Of a DNA stretch of 64,000 nt, positions 46,240 through 56,272 are shown in pieces (position 1 is the first letter of the stretch; each line of letters starts with the position of its first letter). A program made the translations under genes and the position numbers. The DNA comes from Rothia similimucilaginosa (GTDB taxonomy: Bacteria; Actinomycetota; Actinomycetes; Actinomycetales; Micrococcaceae), in contig NZ_JAOVAM010000002.1 of NCBI RefSeq assembly GCF_029850875.1, positions 62,001 through 126,000 of the forward strand. Direction: 5' to 3'. Under the pieces are notes generated by a model. That model made no database searches. It was not told the DNA's origin and worked only from the letters and a program-made list of their open reading frames with translations.

Positions 46240-47904
46240 ATGACTCCTGAAGAACTCTCCGAAGCTATTGCGCTTGCCCTTGAAGAAACCATTTCCTCCG
46301 GCCAGCTGACCCTTGTGGAGGGCGCTGAACTGCCCGCCGTCCGAGTGGAGCGCCCCAAGTCCCGCGAACATGGTGACTGGGCAACCAACGTCGCTCTGCA
46401 GCTCGCTAAGAAGGTGGGCAAGAACCCGCGTGAGGCAGCAGCTCTTCTGGCAGAGAAGATTGGCGCCATCGCCGGTGTTGCATCTGTAGATATTGCTGGC
46501 CCCGGCTTCCTGAACATCACCCTGGACGCCGCAGCTGCTGGTGAGCTCGCCGCCACGATCGTTGAAGCTGGCGAAGCATACGGCCGTAGCGACAAGTTCG
46601 CCGGTAAGACCATCAACCTTGAGTTTGTCTCTGCGAACCCCACCGGCCCCATCCACCTGGGTGGTACCCGCTGGGCTGCCGTCGGTGATGCGCTCGCCCG
46701 CGTCCTTGAGGCTGAGGGCGCTAACGTCGTGCGCGAATACTACTTCAATGACCACGGCACCCAGATTGACCGTTTCGTGCGCTCCCTGATTGCCGCGGCC
46801 CGCGGTGAGGAGACCCCCGAGGACGGATATGCTGGCGCCTACATTGTTGATATTAAGGACCAGATTCTGGCTCAGCGCCCCGACGCGCTTGAGACTGAGA
46901 ACCCCGAAGAAATCTTCCGCGAAATCGGTACTCACTTGATGTTCGATCAGATCAAGGAGTCCCTGGCGGCATTCGGCACCCACTTCGACGTGTTCTTCCA
47001 TGAGAACTCCGTATTTGAAGGCGGCAAGGTGGACGCCCTGCTCGACACCATGCGCGAGAACGGTCAGCTCTTCCAGGCTGACGGCGCATGGTGGATGCGC
47101 ACCACCGACTACGGTGACGACAAGGACCGCGTGGTCATTAAGTCTGACGGCAACCACGCCTACGTGGCGGGCGATATCGCCTACTACCAGGACAAGATGA
47201 CCCGTGCAGAAAACCCCGCCGATGTGGCGATTTACATGCTTGGTGCTGACCACAACGGCTACGTGGGCCGTCTGAAGGCTATCGCACAGATTCTTGGCTA
47301 CCGTGCCGACCAGATTGAGGTCATGATCGGTCAGCTGGTGAACCTGGTCAAGGACGGCAAGCCCGTCCGTATGTCCAAGCGTGCCGGCACTGTGGTCACC
47401 CTCGAGGACCTGGTCGAAGCCGTTGGCGTTGACGCGGCCCGCTACGAGCTGACCCGCTACTCGGTGGACACCCCCATCGACATTGACCTGGGCTTGCTGA
47501 CTTCCAAGAGCAATGAGAACCCGGTCTACTACGTGCAGTACGCTCACGCACGTACCGCCGCTGTGGCACGTAACGCTGCAGAGGCTGGCGTGAAGGTTGA
47601 GGACGGCGTGGACACCTCCCTGCTCGACTCGGCTGCTGACGGTGAGCTGCTGGCTGTACTCGGTCAGTTCCCCGCTGCTGTGCGTGATGCCGCGAAGTTC
47701 TACGAGCCGCACCGCGTGAATCGCTACCTGGAGCAGCTCGCTTCGGCGTACCACAGCTGGTACGGTGTCTCCCGCGTCGCCCCCAAGGCTGATGAAGAGG
47801 TCACCGATTTGCACCGTACCCGCCTGCTGCTGAACAATGCAGCACAGCAGGTGCTGGCTAATGGCCTGAACCTGCTGGGTGTGAGCGCACCCGAGCGCAT
47901 GTAA
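46240..47904 (+). CDS. argS: Arginyl-tRNA synthetase
   Basis: ArgS charges tRNA-Arg. It is a class I synthetase: the HIGH-type motif appears as PIHLGGTRW (near residue 128), preceded by [12 protein letters not shown], and the KMSK-type motif as [10 protein letters not shown] near residue 378. The C-terminal anticodon-binding domain is rich in Ala. Length (554 residues) is normal. The ATG has TAGAAT eight bases upstream, implying a very short or absent leader. It is divergent from a tRNA-Arg gene, an apt neighbour. A stem-loop separates it from lysA. Confidence 0.96.
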   Translation: MTPEELSEAIALALEETISSGQLTLVEGAELPAVRVERPKSREHGDWATNVALQLAKKVGKNPREAAALLAEKIGAIAGVASVDIAGPGFLNITLDAAAAGELAATIVEAGEAYGRSDKFAGKTINLEFVSANPTGPIHLGGTRWAAVGDALARVLEAEGANVVREYYFNDHGTQIDRFVRSLIAAARGEETPEDGYAGAYIVDIKDQILAQRPDALETENPEEIFREIGTHLMFDQIKESLAAFGTHFDVFFHENSVFEGGKVDALLDTMRENGQLFQADGAWWMRTTDYGDDKDRVVIKSDGNHAYVAGDIAYYQDKMTRAENPADVAIYMLGADHNGYVGRLKAIAQILGYRADQIEVMIGQLVNLVKDGKPVRMSKRAGTVVTLEDLVEAVGVDAARYELTRYSVDTPIDIDLGLLTSKSNENPVYYVQYAHARTAAVARNAAEAGVKVEDGVDTSLLDSAADGELLAVLGQFPAAVRDAAKFYEPHRVNRYLEQLASAYHSWYGVSRVAPKADEEVTDLHRTRLLLNNAAQQVLANGLNLLGVSAPERM

Positions 47905-47915
47905 TACTCTCGTTT

Positions 47916-47950
47916 CAACCCCCGATCCGGTGCCACCGGGGCGGGGGTTG
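47916..47950 (+). terminator. Hairpin between argS and lysA
   Basis: CAACCCCCG (47916-47924) pairs with CGGGGGTTG (47942-47950); an inner CCGGTG/CACCGG-like pairing is also present. No T run. It lies 11 nt after the argS stop. Confidence 0.6.
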
Positions 47951-47987
47951 AGCGTATGCCTGCAAAGATAGCTAAGAAAGAGACACG

Positions 47988-49508
47988 ATGAGCGAAGCCC
48001 GCGCCCTCTACGCCCCCGAATGGCTCACCTACCCCGAGCACCCTGAGGCCCTGTCTCGTACCATTTGGACTGATTCTTTCACCCGCAATGAGCAGGGTGA
48101 ACTCTGCATTGACGGCGTGACCGTCAGCGATCTGGTTGCTGAGCATGAAACCCCGCAGTACGTCTTCTCTGAAACGACTTTCCGCGCCCGCGCCCGCGCC
48201 TACCGCACCGCTTTTGAGCAGGCTTTCGCGGCACACGGTGCGCAGGTGAGCGTCTACTATGCCGGTAAGTCTTTCCTATCCACGGCGGTGGCAGGCTGGG
48301 CGACTGAGGAGGGGCTGTGCCTGGATACCGCCTCCGGTGGTGAGCTGGCGCTGGCTCTGCGTGCACAGGTGCCCGGGGTAAATATCGCCCTGCACGGCAA
48401 TAACAAGTCGGAAGCTGAGATTGCCCGCGCAATCCGTACCGGCCTGGGTCGCGTGGTGGCTGATTCGGTGGACGAGCTCAAGCTCATTGAGCGTGTGTAC
48501 GCAGAGCTTGCCGCCGAGCGTGTGGCTGAGGGCGAGGAGCCTTACGCCCCCGTTCCGGTGCTGATTCGCATTACTCCCGGCGTGCATGCCTCGACTCATG
48601 AGTCCATTGCGACCGCGCACGAGGACCAGAAGTTCGGTATGTCCCTGCAGCCTGGCACCGCCGCGCTTGCCGGTTTGGATGAAGAGGAATTGGAGTACTG
48701 GGGTGTTGAGGCGACCGATTCTTACGCAGCGCTGGCAGCCGCGATTTTGAACGCGACCGATTCCCTGGATTTCCGCGGTATTCACTGCCATATTGGTTCG
48801 CAGATTTTTGAGGCGGAGGGCTTCGAGCAGGCGGCTACTACCGCCCTGGAGTTTATGAACCGCCTCAACCGTGACCTGGGTGTGACCCTGCCGGAGCTGG
48901 ACCTGGGCGGCGGCTACGGCATCGGCTACACTGAGGCGGATCACCCTCGCTCCATTACCGAGGTGACCGAGTCGATTGCCTCTTCCGTTGCGGCAACCTG
49001 CGAGCGTTTGGGCATGGTGATTCCGCACATGTCTTTTGAGCCGGGTCGTTCTATTTCTGGTCCTTCGGGTGCGACCCTGTATGCGGTGGGCACCATTAAG
49101 AACGTGAGCATTGAGGATGAGAACGGTGAGATTCGCGTGCGCCGCTACATTTCGGTGGACGGCGGTATGAGTGATAACGCCCGACCAGTGCTGTACGAAT
49201 CGGATTATTCTGTGACCTTGGCGAATCGTGCCCCAGCGGGGGAGCAGGTGCTCTCTCGCGTGGTGGGTAAGCATTGTGAGTCTGGCGATGTGGTGGTTCG
49301 TTACTGCTACCTGCCTGCTGACCTGCAGGCTGGGGATATTCTGGCGGTTCCGGCGACCGGCGCGTACTGCTATGTGCTGGGTTCGAACTATAACTTCTTT
49401 ACTCGTCCGCCGGTGATTGCGACCGCGCAGGGTCAGCCTTCGCGCGTGATGATTCGCCGTCAGCATGAGGAGGATATGTTGGCGCTGGATATGGGTTCGG
49501 ATATCTAG
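47988..49508 (+). CDS. lysA: Diaminopimelate decarboxylase
   Basis: LysA removes CO2 from meso-DAP to give L-lysine; this PLP enzyme supplies protein lysine and, if MurE is Lys-type, cell-wall lysine too. The PLP lysine is in YYAGKSFLST (about residue 91), followed by DTASGGELALAL, HCHIGSQIF, the Gly-rich phosphate site GGGYGIGY and EPGRSISG. The protein is 506 residues, longer than the usual 420-470, with about 35 extra residues in the middle (VAEGEEPYAPVP region). The ATG follows AAAGAGA weakly. hom, thrC and thrB follow, as in other actinobacteria. Confidence 0.96.
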   Translation: MSEARALYAPEWLTYPEHPEALSRTIWTDSFTRNEQGELCIDGVTVSDLVAEHETPQYVFSETTFRARARAYRTAFEQAFAAHGAQVSVYYAGKSFLSTAVAGWATEEGLCLDTASGGELALALRAQVPGVNIALHGNNKSEAEIARAIRTGLGRVVADSVDELKLIERVYAELAAERVAEGEEPYAPVPVLIRITPGVHASTHESIATAHEDQKFGMSLQPGTAALAGLDEEELEYWGVEATDSYAALAAAILNATDSLDFRGIHCHIGSQIFEAEGFEQAATTALEFMNRLNRDLGVTLPELDLGGGYGIGYTEADHPRSITEVTESIASSVAATCERLGMVIPHMSFEPGRSISGPSGATLYAVGTIKNVSIEDENGEIRVRRYISVDGGMSDNARPVLYESDYSVTLANRAPAGEQVLSRVVGKHCESGDVVVRYCYLPADLQAGDILAVPATGAYCYVLGSNYNFFTRPPVIATAQGQPSRVMIRRQHEEDMLALDMGSDI

Positions 49509-49825
49509 AGCCCTTAGCTCAGAACCCCATAACCCCAGAGCCTCAGAAACCGTGAAGATTCCGTTTCTGCAGTGCGCGCCGTGAGGTGGCGATTGCGGGT
49601 GGTGTCTTCACGGTTTTGTGTGTTCAAAACTTTGCAGAAAATAAGGCTACCTCATAACTGTGAGGGATACCTCATCTCAGAGAGTAAAAGTCGCACCTTG
49701 AGGCTGCTGAGCTGTCCCCGGCTCTTGATAAAGTGGTTGTTGAGTGCGTGCTCTGCGCCGCATCCACGCCGTAGCCCGAAGAGATACCGGGGTGAACCCG
49801 GAACAGACCGTAGAAAGAGACTATC
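49509..49825. other. Intergenic region between lysA and hom (317 nt)
   Basis: Contains the lysA terminator, then a segment with alternating CCTCA and TGAGG blocks (49650-49703) that can pair in different ways. No leader peptide rich in Thr, Ile or Met codons was found. No clear promoter was identified. Confidence 0.5.
49547..49620 (+). terminator. Terminator after lysA
   Basis: A 12-pair perfect stem (49547-49558 with 49605-49616) with a long 46-base loop is followed by TTTTGTG-type sequence. It lies 38 nt after the lysA stop. Confidence 0.75.
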
Positions 49826-51115
49826 GTGGCTGAAAAGATCAAAGTAGCACTGCTTGGTGCCGGTAATGTCGGTTCCCAGGCTGCTCGCATCCTGGTCGAG
49901 GATAACGCCATCCTTGAAAAGCGCATTGGCGCGCCTGTGGAATTGATCGGTATTGCTGTGCGCGATACTAATGCATCCCGCCACTGGAACGCGGACCCCT
50001 CGCTGTACACCACTGACGCTGAATCTCTGATTGATGCAGCTGATGTAGTGATTGAGCTGACCGGTGGTATTGAGCCGGCTCGCACTCGTATTCTGCGTGC
50101 TCTGGAGGCTGGTAAGTCGGTGGTCTCCGGTAACAAGGCACTGCTGGCTAAGCACGGCGTGGAGCTGCAGGCGGCCGCTGATAAGTCCGGTGCTCAGCTT
50201 TCCTACGAGGCTGCTGTTGCGGGCGCTATCCCGATTCTGCGCCCCCTGCGCGACTCCCTGGCTGGTGACCGTGTGACCCGCGTTCTGGGCATTATGAACG
50301 GCACCACCAACTACATTCTTGACCAGATGGACACCACCGGCGCGTCCTTTGCGGATGCACTGGCTGAGGCTCAGAAGCTAGGCTACGCGGAAGCTGACCC
50401 TACTGCTGATGTTGAGGGCCACGATGCTGCGTCGAAGGCAGCGATTGTTGCTTCGCTGGCGTTCCACTCGACTTTCACTATTGATGATGTGCACACCGAG
50501 GGTATCACCTCCATCACCGCTGATGATGTTGCTGCCGCGGATGCTGACGGTTACGTCATCAAGCTGCTGGCTATTTGCGAACGTGAGGGCGCGGACGGCG
50601 CAAACATTCGCGTGAACCCGACCCTGATTCCTCGTCAGCACCCACTGGCGGGCGTGCACGGTGCGTTCAACGCTGTGTTCGTTGAGGCGGAGAACGCCGG
50701 CGAGCTGATGTTCTACGGTCCCGGCGCGGGTGGCGCTCCGACTGCTTCGGCTGTTCTGGGTGACTTCGTGTCCCTGGCTCGTCGTCTGGTGCTGGGTGGC
50801 CCCGGTGTTCCGGAGACTTCTCACGCTCAGCTGCACGCAACCAGCCTGGATAACGTGGTGTCTCGCTACTCGGTGGGTGTTCTGGTAGAGGACCGCTTGG
50901 GTGTTCTGGCGAACATTACCCGCATCCTGACTGAGCATGGTATTTCTATTGATTCTCTGCGTCAGTCTGCTCCGAAGGAGGGTGCGGCTCAGATTCGTAT
51001 GGTGACTCACTCGGCCAAGGATTCCGATTTGCGTCGTGCGATTGCTGTGATTGACGCTCTGGATACTGTGTGTGAGGTGAACTCGGTCATCCGTGTGGAG
51101 TCCGAGAAGCACTAA
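49826..51115 (+). CDS. hom: Homoserine dehydrogenase
   Basis: The enzyme reduces aspartate semialdehyde to homoserine, the branch point to threonine and methionine. The nucleotide-binding block LLGAGNVGSQAA is at the N-terminus, the catalytic blocks GNKALLA, SYEAAVAGAIPIL, GIMNGTTNYIL and YAEADPTADVEGHDAA follow, and a C-terminal ACT domain (about residues 350-429, with VLANITRILTEHGISIDSL) is present for threonine feedback. Length is 429 residues. The start is GTG 49826 after AGAAAGAGA. Two hairpins separate it from thrC. Confidence 0.96.
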   Translation: MAEKIKVALLGAGNVGSQAARILVEDNAILEKRIGAPVELIGIAVRDTNASRHWNADPSLYTTDAESLIDAADVVIELTGGIEPARTRILRALEAGKSVVSGNKALLAKHGVELQAAADKSGAQLSYEAAVAGAIPILRPLRDSLAGDRVTRVLGIMNGTTNYILDQMDTTGASFADALAEAQKLGYAEADPTADVEGHDAASKAAIVASLAFHSTFTIDDVHTEGITSITADDVAAADADGYVIKLLAICEREGADGANIRVNPTLIPRQHPLAGVHGAFNAVFVEAENAGELMFYGPGAGGAPTASAVLGDFVSLARRLVLGGPGVPETSHAQLHATSLDNVVSRYSVGVLVEDRLGVLANITRILTEHGISIDSLRQSAPKEGAAQIRMVTHSAKDSDLRRAIAVIDALDTVCEVNSVIRVESEKH

Positions 51116-51171
51116 GCGTCGAGAATTACTCAGCGCGAACTGATGTGTGGCAAGTGCTGCTCACTAAACGT

Positions 51172-51197
51172 GCGATGCTTGCGTGTAGAAGCATCGC
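51172..51197 (+). terminator. Hairpin after hom
   Basis: GCGATGCTT (51172-51180) pairs perfectly with AAGCATCGC (51189-51197), 56 nt after the hom stop. No T run. Confidence 0.55.
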
Positions 51198-51227
51198 TGA
51201 CGAACTAACCCGCGTACCCGCTACCGC

Positions 51228-51249
51228 GCCGGACCTTGCAAGGTCCGGC
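51228..51249. promoter_or_regulatory. Perfect 22-bp palindrome upstream of thrC
   Basis: The eleven bases GCCGGACCTTG are followed directly by their inverted complement, ending 31 nt before the thrC ATG. With no loop, it suits a dimeric DNA-binding protein, or a hairpin in the thrC leader with GCAA-type loop opening. Its role is unknown. Confidence 0.5.
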
Positions 51250-51280
51250 GGGTGGGGCGCCAAGATTGAAGGAGAACCCA

Positions 51281-52381
51281 ATGGCACACGTGTGGCAGGG
51301 CGTTATCAATGAGTACCGTGACCGTCTGCCTTTCGCAGACGATGTGAAGGCTGTGACCCTGGGTGAGGGTGGTACCCCGCTGATTCACGCGCCGGCACTG
51401 TCTGCTGAGACCGGTAACACCGTTTACCTGAAGTTTGAGGGTATGAACCCGACCGGTTCGTTCAAAGACCGAGGTATGACCAGCGCGATGACCGCCGCTA
51501 AGCGTGACGGTGCGAAGGCTGTTGTGTGTGCTTCGACCGGTAACACTTCGGCGTCGGCTGCAGCGTACGCGCTGCAGGCTGGTATGCGCTGTGCAGTGCT
51601 GGTTCCGGACGGCAAGATTTCGATGGGTAAGCTGTCTCAGGCTATTGCTCACGGTGCTGACATCATTCAGATTGACGGCAACTTCGATAACTGCTTGGAG
51701 ATTGCTCGCAAGCTCAGCGAGAATTACCCGGTGTTCCTGGTGAACTCGGTCAACCCTTACCGTATTGAGGGTCAGAAGACCGGTTCGTTTGAGGTTGTTG
51801 ACACCCTGGGTGACGCTCCTGATTATCACCTGCTGCCGGTTGGCAACGCGGGTAACATCACCGCGTACTGGAAGGGTTATAAGGAGTACTCGGAGTCTTA
51901 CACCAACCGTGACGGTAAGGTTTTGGAGCCGGTTGCGACCAAGCGTCCGATTATGTGGGGTTTCCAGGCTGCTGGTGCTGCACCGATTGTTGCTGGTCAC
52001 CCAATTGAGGCACCGGAGACCATTGCGACAGCGATTCGTATCGGTAACCCCGCATCGTGGGAGAAAGCTGAAGCTGCTCGTGACGAGTCTGGCGGCGTGA
52101 TTGAGGCTGTCACCGATGAGGAGATTCTGGAGGCTCACCGCTGGTTGTCTGCCCGCGAGGGTGTCTTCGTGGAGCCGGCCTCGGCTGCCGGTGTTGCGGG
52201 TCTGCTGAAGAAGCACCGCGCAGGTGAAGCTCCCGAGGGTAAGACCATTGTGATTACCGTGACTGGTCACGGTCTGAAGGACCCGCAGTGGGCTCTTGAG
52301 GCTGTTAACGGTGTGAAGGTTGAGCCGACTAAGGCTCCCTTCGACGTGGTTGCTGTGGCAGATATTCTTGATTTGAACTAG
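51281..52381 (+). CDS. thrC: Threonine synthase
   Basis: ThrC converts O-phosphohomoserine to threonine with PLP. The PLP lysine is in GSFKDRGM (near residue 60), with [13 protein letters not shown] and the phosphate-binding [11 protein letters not shown] as typical blocks. At 366 residues it belongs to the short, class I form. The frame is open from 51236, but ATG 51281 follows GAAGGAGAA and is the clear start. It is followed by a strong stem-loop before thrB. Confidence 0.96.
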   Translation: MAHVWQGVINEYRDRLPFADDVKAVTLGEGGTPLIHAPALSAETGNTVYLKFEGMNPTGSFKDRGMTSAMTAAKRDGAKAVVCASTGNTSASAAAYALQAGMRCAVLVPDGKISMGKLSQAIAHGADIIQIDGNFDNCLEIARKLSENYPVFLVNSVNPYRIEGQKTGSFEVVDTLGDAPDYHLLPVGNAGNITAYWKGYKEYSESYTNRDGKVLEPVATKRPIMWGFQAAGAAPIVAGHPIEAPETIATAIRIGNPASWEKAEAARDESGGVIEAVTDEEILEAHRWLSAREGVFVEPASAAGVAGLLKKHRAGEAPEGKTIVITVTGHGLKDPQWALEAVNGVKVEPTKAPFDVVAVADILDLN

Positions 52382-52398
52382 TCTGTTCATATTACGAT

Positions 52399-52434
52399 GT
52401 GCACTCCGTCCCGTGTTTGCGGGGCGGGGTGCAC
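52399..52434 (+). terminator. Terminator between thrC and thrB
   Basis: A 15-pair stem with two G-T pairs (52399-52413 with 52420-52434) begins 17 nt after the thrC stop. A T run (TTTTTTT) appears 16 nt further on, at 52450. Confidence 0.75.
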
Positions 52435-52506
52435 CTGCATGACAGCCCCTTTTTTTGTATCTTTCACTTATTCACTCATTACGTCACCGATCGCGAGGTT
52501 CTTCTC

Positions 52507-53475
52507 ATGTCTTCCCTGCATATTTCTGATATTCCGGTGGGCGCGTCCGTTAAGGTTCGCGTTCCCGCTACGAGCGCTAACCTGGGGCCCGGCTATGACA
52601 GTATGGGTTTGGGTCTTGGCTTCTATGATGAGCTGGTTGTTGAGCGTATTGAGTCCGGCCTGGAGTTTGAGCTCAGCGGTGAGGGTAGCGCGGAGGTTCC
52701 TCGCGATGAGAGCCACCTGGTTTTGCAGGCGATGAAGGCTGGTTTTACTGCGGCTGGTTTGGATGAACTGCCCCCGGTGAAGCTGATTGCTGATAATAAG
52801 ATTCCGCATTCTCGCGGTATGGGTTCTTCGGCATCGGCTATTGTGGCGGGTGTAGCTGCGGCAAGCGGCCTGCTGCCGGAAGAGCACCGTCTGAGCCGTG
52901 ATCAGATGCTGCAGGTTGCCTCCGATATGGAGGGCCACCCGGATAACGTGGCTCCGGCGATTTACGGCAACCTGTCGGTGTCCTGGGGTGAGATGGGCAA
53001 CTGGAAGTCCGTGATTATTCCGGTGCATCCTGATGTTCATCCTGTGGTGGCTGTGCCTGATTATGAGGTGTCGACGAAGCTTGCCCGTTCGCTGATTCCT
53101 GCGCAGATGCCCCACGTTGAGGCGGTGGCGAACTCGGCTCGTGCGGCGCTGCTGGTGCGTACCCTCTCCGATACTCCCGAGTACCTGATGGATGCGACCG
53201 TGGATTACCTGCATCAGGGGTACCGCGTAACTGCGATGGAGCCATCGGCTACGCTGGTTTCGTACCTGCGCGGTCAGGGTTTTGCGGCGGTTATTTCTGG
53301 TGCTGGCCCAACGGTTTTGACCTTTGCGCACGGTGACGAGCAGGTGCGACAGGTTCAGGAAGCGATTGCTGAGTTTGCGGCGACTCACCCTTGTAGCGCT
53401 ATTGTGGATCGCCGCCTGAACTGGCGGGTTCTTCCCCTTGAAATTGATACTGAAGGTGTTATAGTTACTCAGTAG
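52507..53475 (+). CDS. thrB: Homoserine kinase
   Basis: A GHMP-family kinase that phosphorylates homoserine for ThrC. The N-terminal substrate block VRVPATSANLGPGYDSMG, the ATP-binding loop PHSRGMGSSASAIVAG (near residue 100) and a C-terminal SGAGPTVL motif are intact. The frame is open from 52399, which would include the terminator region; ATG 52507 with a GCGAGG site is the natural start, giving 322 residues. It is the last gene of the threonine block. Confidence 0.95.
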   Translation: MSSLHISDIPVGASVKVRVPATSANLGPGYDSMGLGLGFYDELVVERIESGLEFELSGEGSAEVPRDESHLVLQAMKAGFTAAGLDELPPVKLIADNKIPHSRGMGSSASAIVAGVAAASGLLPEEHRLSRDQMLQVASDMEGHPDNVAPAIYGNLSVSWGEMGNWKSVIIPVHPDVHPVVAVPDYEVSTKLARSLIPAQMPHVEAVANSARAALLVRTLSDTPEYLMDATVDYLHQGYRVTAMEPSATLVSYLRGQGFAAVISGAGPTVLTFAHGDEQVRQVQEAIAEFAATHPCSAIVDRRLNWRVLPLEIDTEGVIVTQ

Positions 53476-53495
53476 GACGTTATTAGTTCGTCCTA
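53473..53495 (+). terminator. Weak hairpin at the thrB stop
   Basis: TAGGACG (53473-53479), which includes the thrB stop codon, pairs with CGTCCTA (53489-53495). T run is short (TATATT). Confidence 0.4.
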
Positions 53496-53987
53496 TATTG
53501 AGGTTCGCCCGTCGTTCAATGTAGACCGTCGATACTATCCTTCGTAACGTACTTCCGTTTCCCCTGATGCCTCAGATGCTTTTTGTATCTGGGCGGGAAC
53601 CGGCAAGGTTCGGGGGAATGCCTGTGGGATTCACGTCTTTCTTTATTCCTGACGCATAGGGAAGACTTTTCTGAGGGTTCGGTTTCGCGGCGGGTGCCCT
53701 TTCAAAGTGACCAATCCATCCTCTTCATCTCGTGTAGATGGTTTGTATAGATGATGGTTTGGGCTTACCCACATTTGTGATAGAGCGCCTTATCTTCCGT
53801 GTGTGCTCGCTGTGTCTGAATCAGCGGGTACGGTAAGAGACGCGAACCGCCTCCAGCGCGGTTCGAGGGAGTCGAAGGTGCAGACTGCTGTTTTCTTTCA
53901 GCAGTGTCTAAACCTTTGACCGCGCTATAGCGCCCGCCCGATCTTTATTCTGAAGATTTTCAGGGCTTATAACCAAAGGAATTGTAG
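53476..53987. other. Long leader region upstream of rho (512 nt)
   Basis: No gene is supported. It holds the thrB hairpin, a tandem-like GATGGTTTG pair (about 53738-53760) and a hairpin (53884-53905, ACTGCTG/CAGCAGT) about 80 nt before rho. Long rho leaders are commonly used for autoregulation; that is the likely role here. Confidence 0.5.
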
Positions 53988-56129
53988 TTGGCAAAGAATA
54001 TTGTTGTCACCGATGAGTACGGTACGGCAGCTGCCGCACCGGAACTTGCAAACTTGAAGGTCGCGCAGCTGCGTGTCCTCGCCCAGCAGCTTGGCATCCG
54101 CGGCTATCTGAAGTTGAAGAAGGCTGAACTGGTTCAGGCTCTTGAGGAGCATCAGCGTGGTGGTGCCGTAGCCGCTCCTGTTGCGCCCAAGTCCGAAGCA
54201 CCTAAGTCTGAAGCGCCCGCTAAAGCTGCTGAATCTGTACAGGCTCCCGCTGCTGAGAAAGCTAAAGAATCTAAGACTCGCCGTACTCGCCGCACTCGCG
54301 CCCAGAAGGACGCCGAGGCTAAGGCTGAGAAGACCGAAAACACTGAGGGCGCTGAAGCCCCCGCTGAGGGTGCTGAGAAGGCTGAAAAGTCTGAGAAGCG
54401 TACCCGTTCCTCCCGTTACGAGACTCCCGCTCAGAAGCGTGCGCGCGTTCGCCGTGCCGCTGAGGGTGAGGATACATCGGCTGAGAAATCCGAGAAGGCG
54501 GAGAAGCGTACCCGCCGCACTCGCACCCGTAAGGATGAGAATCCCGCTGAGGTTCCTCCGCTGGATGTGCGCGCTGAGCTGGCCGCTGAGCGTATTGGTG
54601 AGCGCTCGGAGCAGATTGACCTGTCTGGTAACTCTGCTGAGCTGAAGGCTACTACCGCTGACGGCACCGCGAGCCTGGAGAGCCTGAACGCTGCCCTGGA
54701 CATGACTTTTGGTACCCCCGACGGTGAGAAGAACTCGAAGCGTACCCGCACTCGTGAGCGTCGTCGTGATCAGGATGGTGAGCGTATCGAGCGTCGCACT
54801 AAGCGTGAGCGTAGCGTAGAGCGTGTAGAGCGCAATACTGAGCGTAGTGAACGTGCCGAGCGTAAGGCTGCTGAGCGCGCAGAGCGCGCCGAGCGTCCTG
54901 AGCGCCGTTCCAAGCGTGACCGTCAGGCTGAGCGTGCTGAGAAGCAGGCTCGCCGCCGCGAGGAGAACGAGCCTCGCCTGAGCGAAGACGATGTGCTGGC
55001 ACCGATTTCGGGTGTTCTGGACATTCTCGATAACTATGCTTTCGTGCGTACCACCGGCTACCTGCCCGGCACCAACGACGTATATGTCTCCCTGGCTCAG
55101 GTGAAGAAGTACAATCTGCGTAAGGGTGACCATGTGCTCGGCGCGATTCGCGTGCCGCGCGAGGGTGAGTCGAATAACCGCCAGCGCTTTAACGCGCTGG
55201 TTCAGGTTGAGGCGATTAACGGTCAGAGCGTTGAGGAAGCAGCGAACCGCCGCGTCTTCTCGAAGCTGACTCCGCTGTACCCCAAGGAGCGTCTGCGCCT
55301 GGAGACCACCCCGAAGAAGCTGGGCACCCGCGTGGTGGACCTGGTGTCCCCGATTGGTAAGGGCCAGCGTGGTCTGATTGTGTCCCCGCCGAAGGCCGGT
55401 AAGACCCTCATGCTGCAGTCCATTGCGAACGCAATTACCGTGAACAACCCGGACGTGTACCTGATGATGGTCCTGGTAGACGAGCGTCCTGAAGAAGTGA
55501 CCGATATGCAGCGCACCGTTAAGGGTGAGGTTATTGCCTCGACCTTCGACCGCCCGGCTGAGGATCACACTACTGTGGCTGAGCTGGCTATTGAGCGTGC
55601 GAAGCGTATGGTGGAGCTCGGCTACGATGTGGTAGTGCTGCTGGACTCCATGACGCGCCTGGGCCGTGCATACAACCTGGCGGCTCCCGCATCCGGTCGT
55701 ATCCTGTCCGGTGGTGTGGATTCTGCAGCGCTGTACCCGCCGAAGAAGTTCTTCGGTGCTGCCCGCAACATTGAAGAGGGTGGCTCGCTGACCATCCTGG
55801 CTACCGCCTTGGTTGAGACCGGCTCGAAGATGGATGAAGTGATCTTCGAAGAGTTCAAGGGTACCGGTAACATGGAGCTGCGCCTGTCCCGTCAGCTGGC
55901 GGATAAGCGTATCTTCCCGGCGGTTGATATTAACGCTTCTGGTACTCGCCGCGAGGAGAATCTGCTCTCCCCGGATGAGATTAAGATTATGTGGGGTCTG
56001 CGCCGTGCCCTGGCGGGCATGGAACCCGAGCAGGCTCTGGGTGTTCTGACCAACCAGCTGCGTAAGACTGAAAGCAACGTGGAGTTTCTTCTGACGGTTC
56101 AGAAGAACGGTCTGCGTCTGGTCGACTAA
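53988..56129 (+). CDS. rho: Transcription termination factor Rho with a large basic/acidic insertion
   Basis: Rho is an RNA-dependent ATPase that ends transcription. The Rho_N segment ([20 protein letters not shown], about residues 20-40) is followed by about 280 residues of low complexity: first Ala/Glu/Lys/Pro-rich, then Arg/Glu repeats of the ERxER type. The cold-shock RNA-binding fold starts near residue 341 ([11 protein letters not shown]), the Walker [11 protein letters not shown] is near 465 and [11 protein letters not shown] near 553. At 713 residues it is about 290 longer than E. coli Rho; similar insertions are known in Micrococcus luteus Rho. The start is TTG 53988 after AAAGGAATT, chosen because it gives a complete Rho_N domain. 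Confidence 0.95.
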   Translation: MAKNIVVTDEYGTAAAAPELANLKVAQLRVLAQQLGIRGYLKLKKAELVQALEEHQRGGAVAAPVAPKSEAPKSEAPAKAAESVQAPAAEKAKESKTRRTRRTRAQKDAEAKAEKTENTEGAEAPAEGAEKAEKSEKRTRSSRYETPAQKRARVRRAAEGEDTSAEKSEKAEKRTRRTRTRKDENPAEVPPLDVRAELAAERIGERSEQIDLSGNSAELKATTADGTASLESLNAALDMTFGTPDGEKNSKRTRTRERRRDQDGERIERRTKRERSVERVERNTERSERAERKAAERAERAERPERRSKRDRQAERAEKQARRREENEPRLSEDDVLAPISGVLDILDNYAFVRTTGYLPGTNDVYVSLAQVKKYNLRKGDHVLGAIRVPREGESNNRQRFNALVQVEAINGQSVEEAANRRVFSKLTPLYPKERLRLETTPKKLGTRVVDLVSPIGKGQRGLIVSPPKAGKTLMLQSIANAITVNNPDVYLMMVLVDERPEEVTDMQRTVKGEVIASTFDRPAEDHTTVAELAIERAKRMVELGYDVVVLLDSMTRLGRAYNLAAPASGRILSGGVDSAALYPPKKFFGAARNIEEGGSLTILATALVETGSKMDEVIFEEFKGTGNMELRLSRQLADKRIFPAVDINASGTRREENLLSPDEIKIMWGLRRALAGMEPEQALGVLTNQLRKTESNVEFLLTVQKNGLRLVD

Positions 56130-56138
56130 GGCTCGTAC

Positions 56139-56190
56139 CTCACGCGCCCCGCCTCCAGATTGTGGGTGGGGCGCGTGAGACGTTCGTTTT
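56139..56190 (+). terminator. Terminator after rho
   Basis: A 15-pair stem (56139-56153 with 56165-56179, one wobble) is followed by a T-rich CGTTCGTTTTG, 9 nt after the rho stop. Confidence 0.85.
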
Positions 56191-56272
56191 GTGCATCCCC
56201 GTTGTGAGGGGTGCGAGATGTCTAGTGCCTGCCCGTGCGGCGTAAAGTGCGGGAGATGGAAGAGAGAACAGA

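Noticed and set aside
46225-47814. 529-residue minus-strand open frame
   Set aside because: Antisense to argS with His/Val/Gly-rich composition; argS motifs are intact on the plus strand.
49572-49847. Possible leader peptide before hom
   Set aside because: No ribosome site, overlaps the lysA terminator and the hom start, and has no run of Thr, Ile, Met or Lys regulatory codons.
53967-55568. 533-residue minus-strand open frame rich in Leu, Thr and Ser
   Set aside because: Mirror of the repetitive rho coding sequence; no plausible domain or start.
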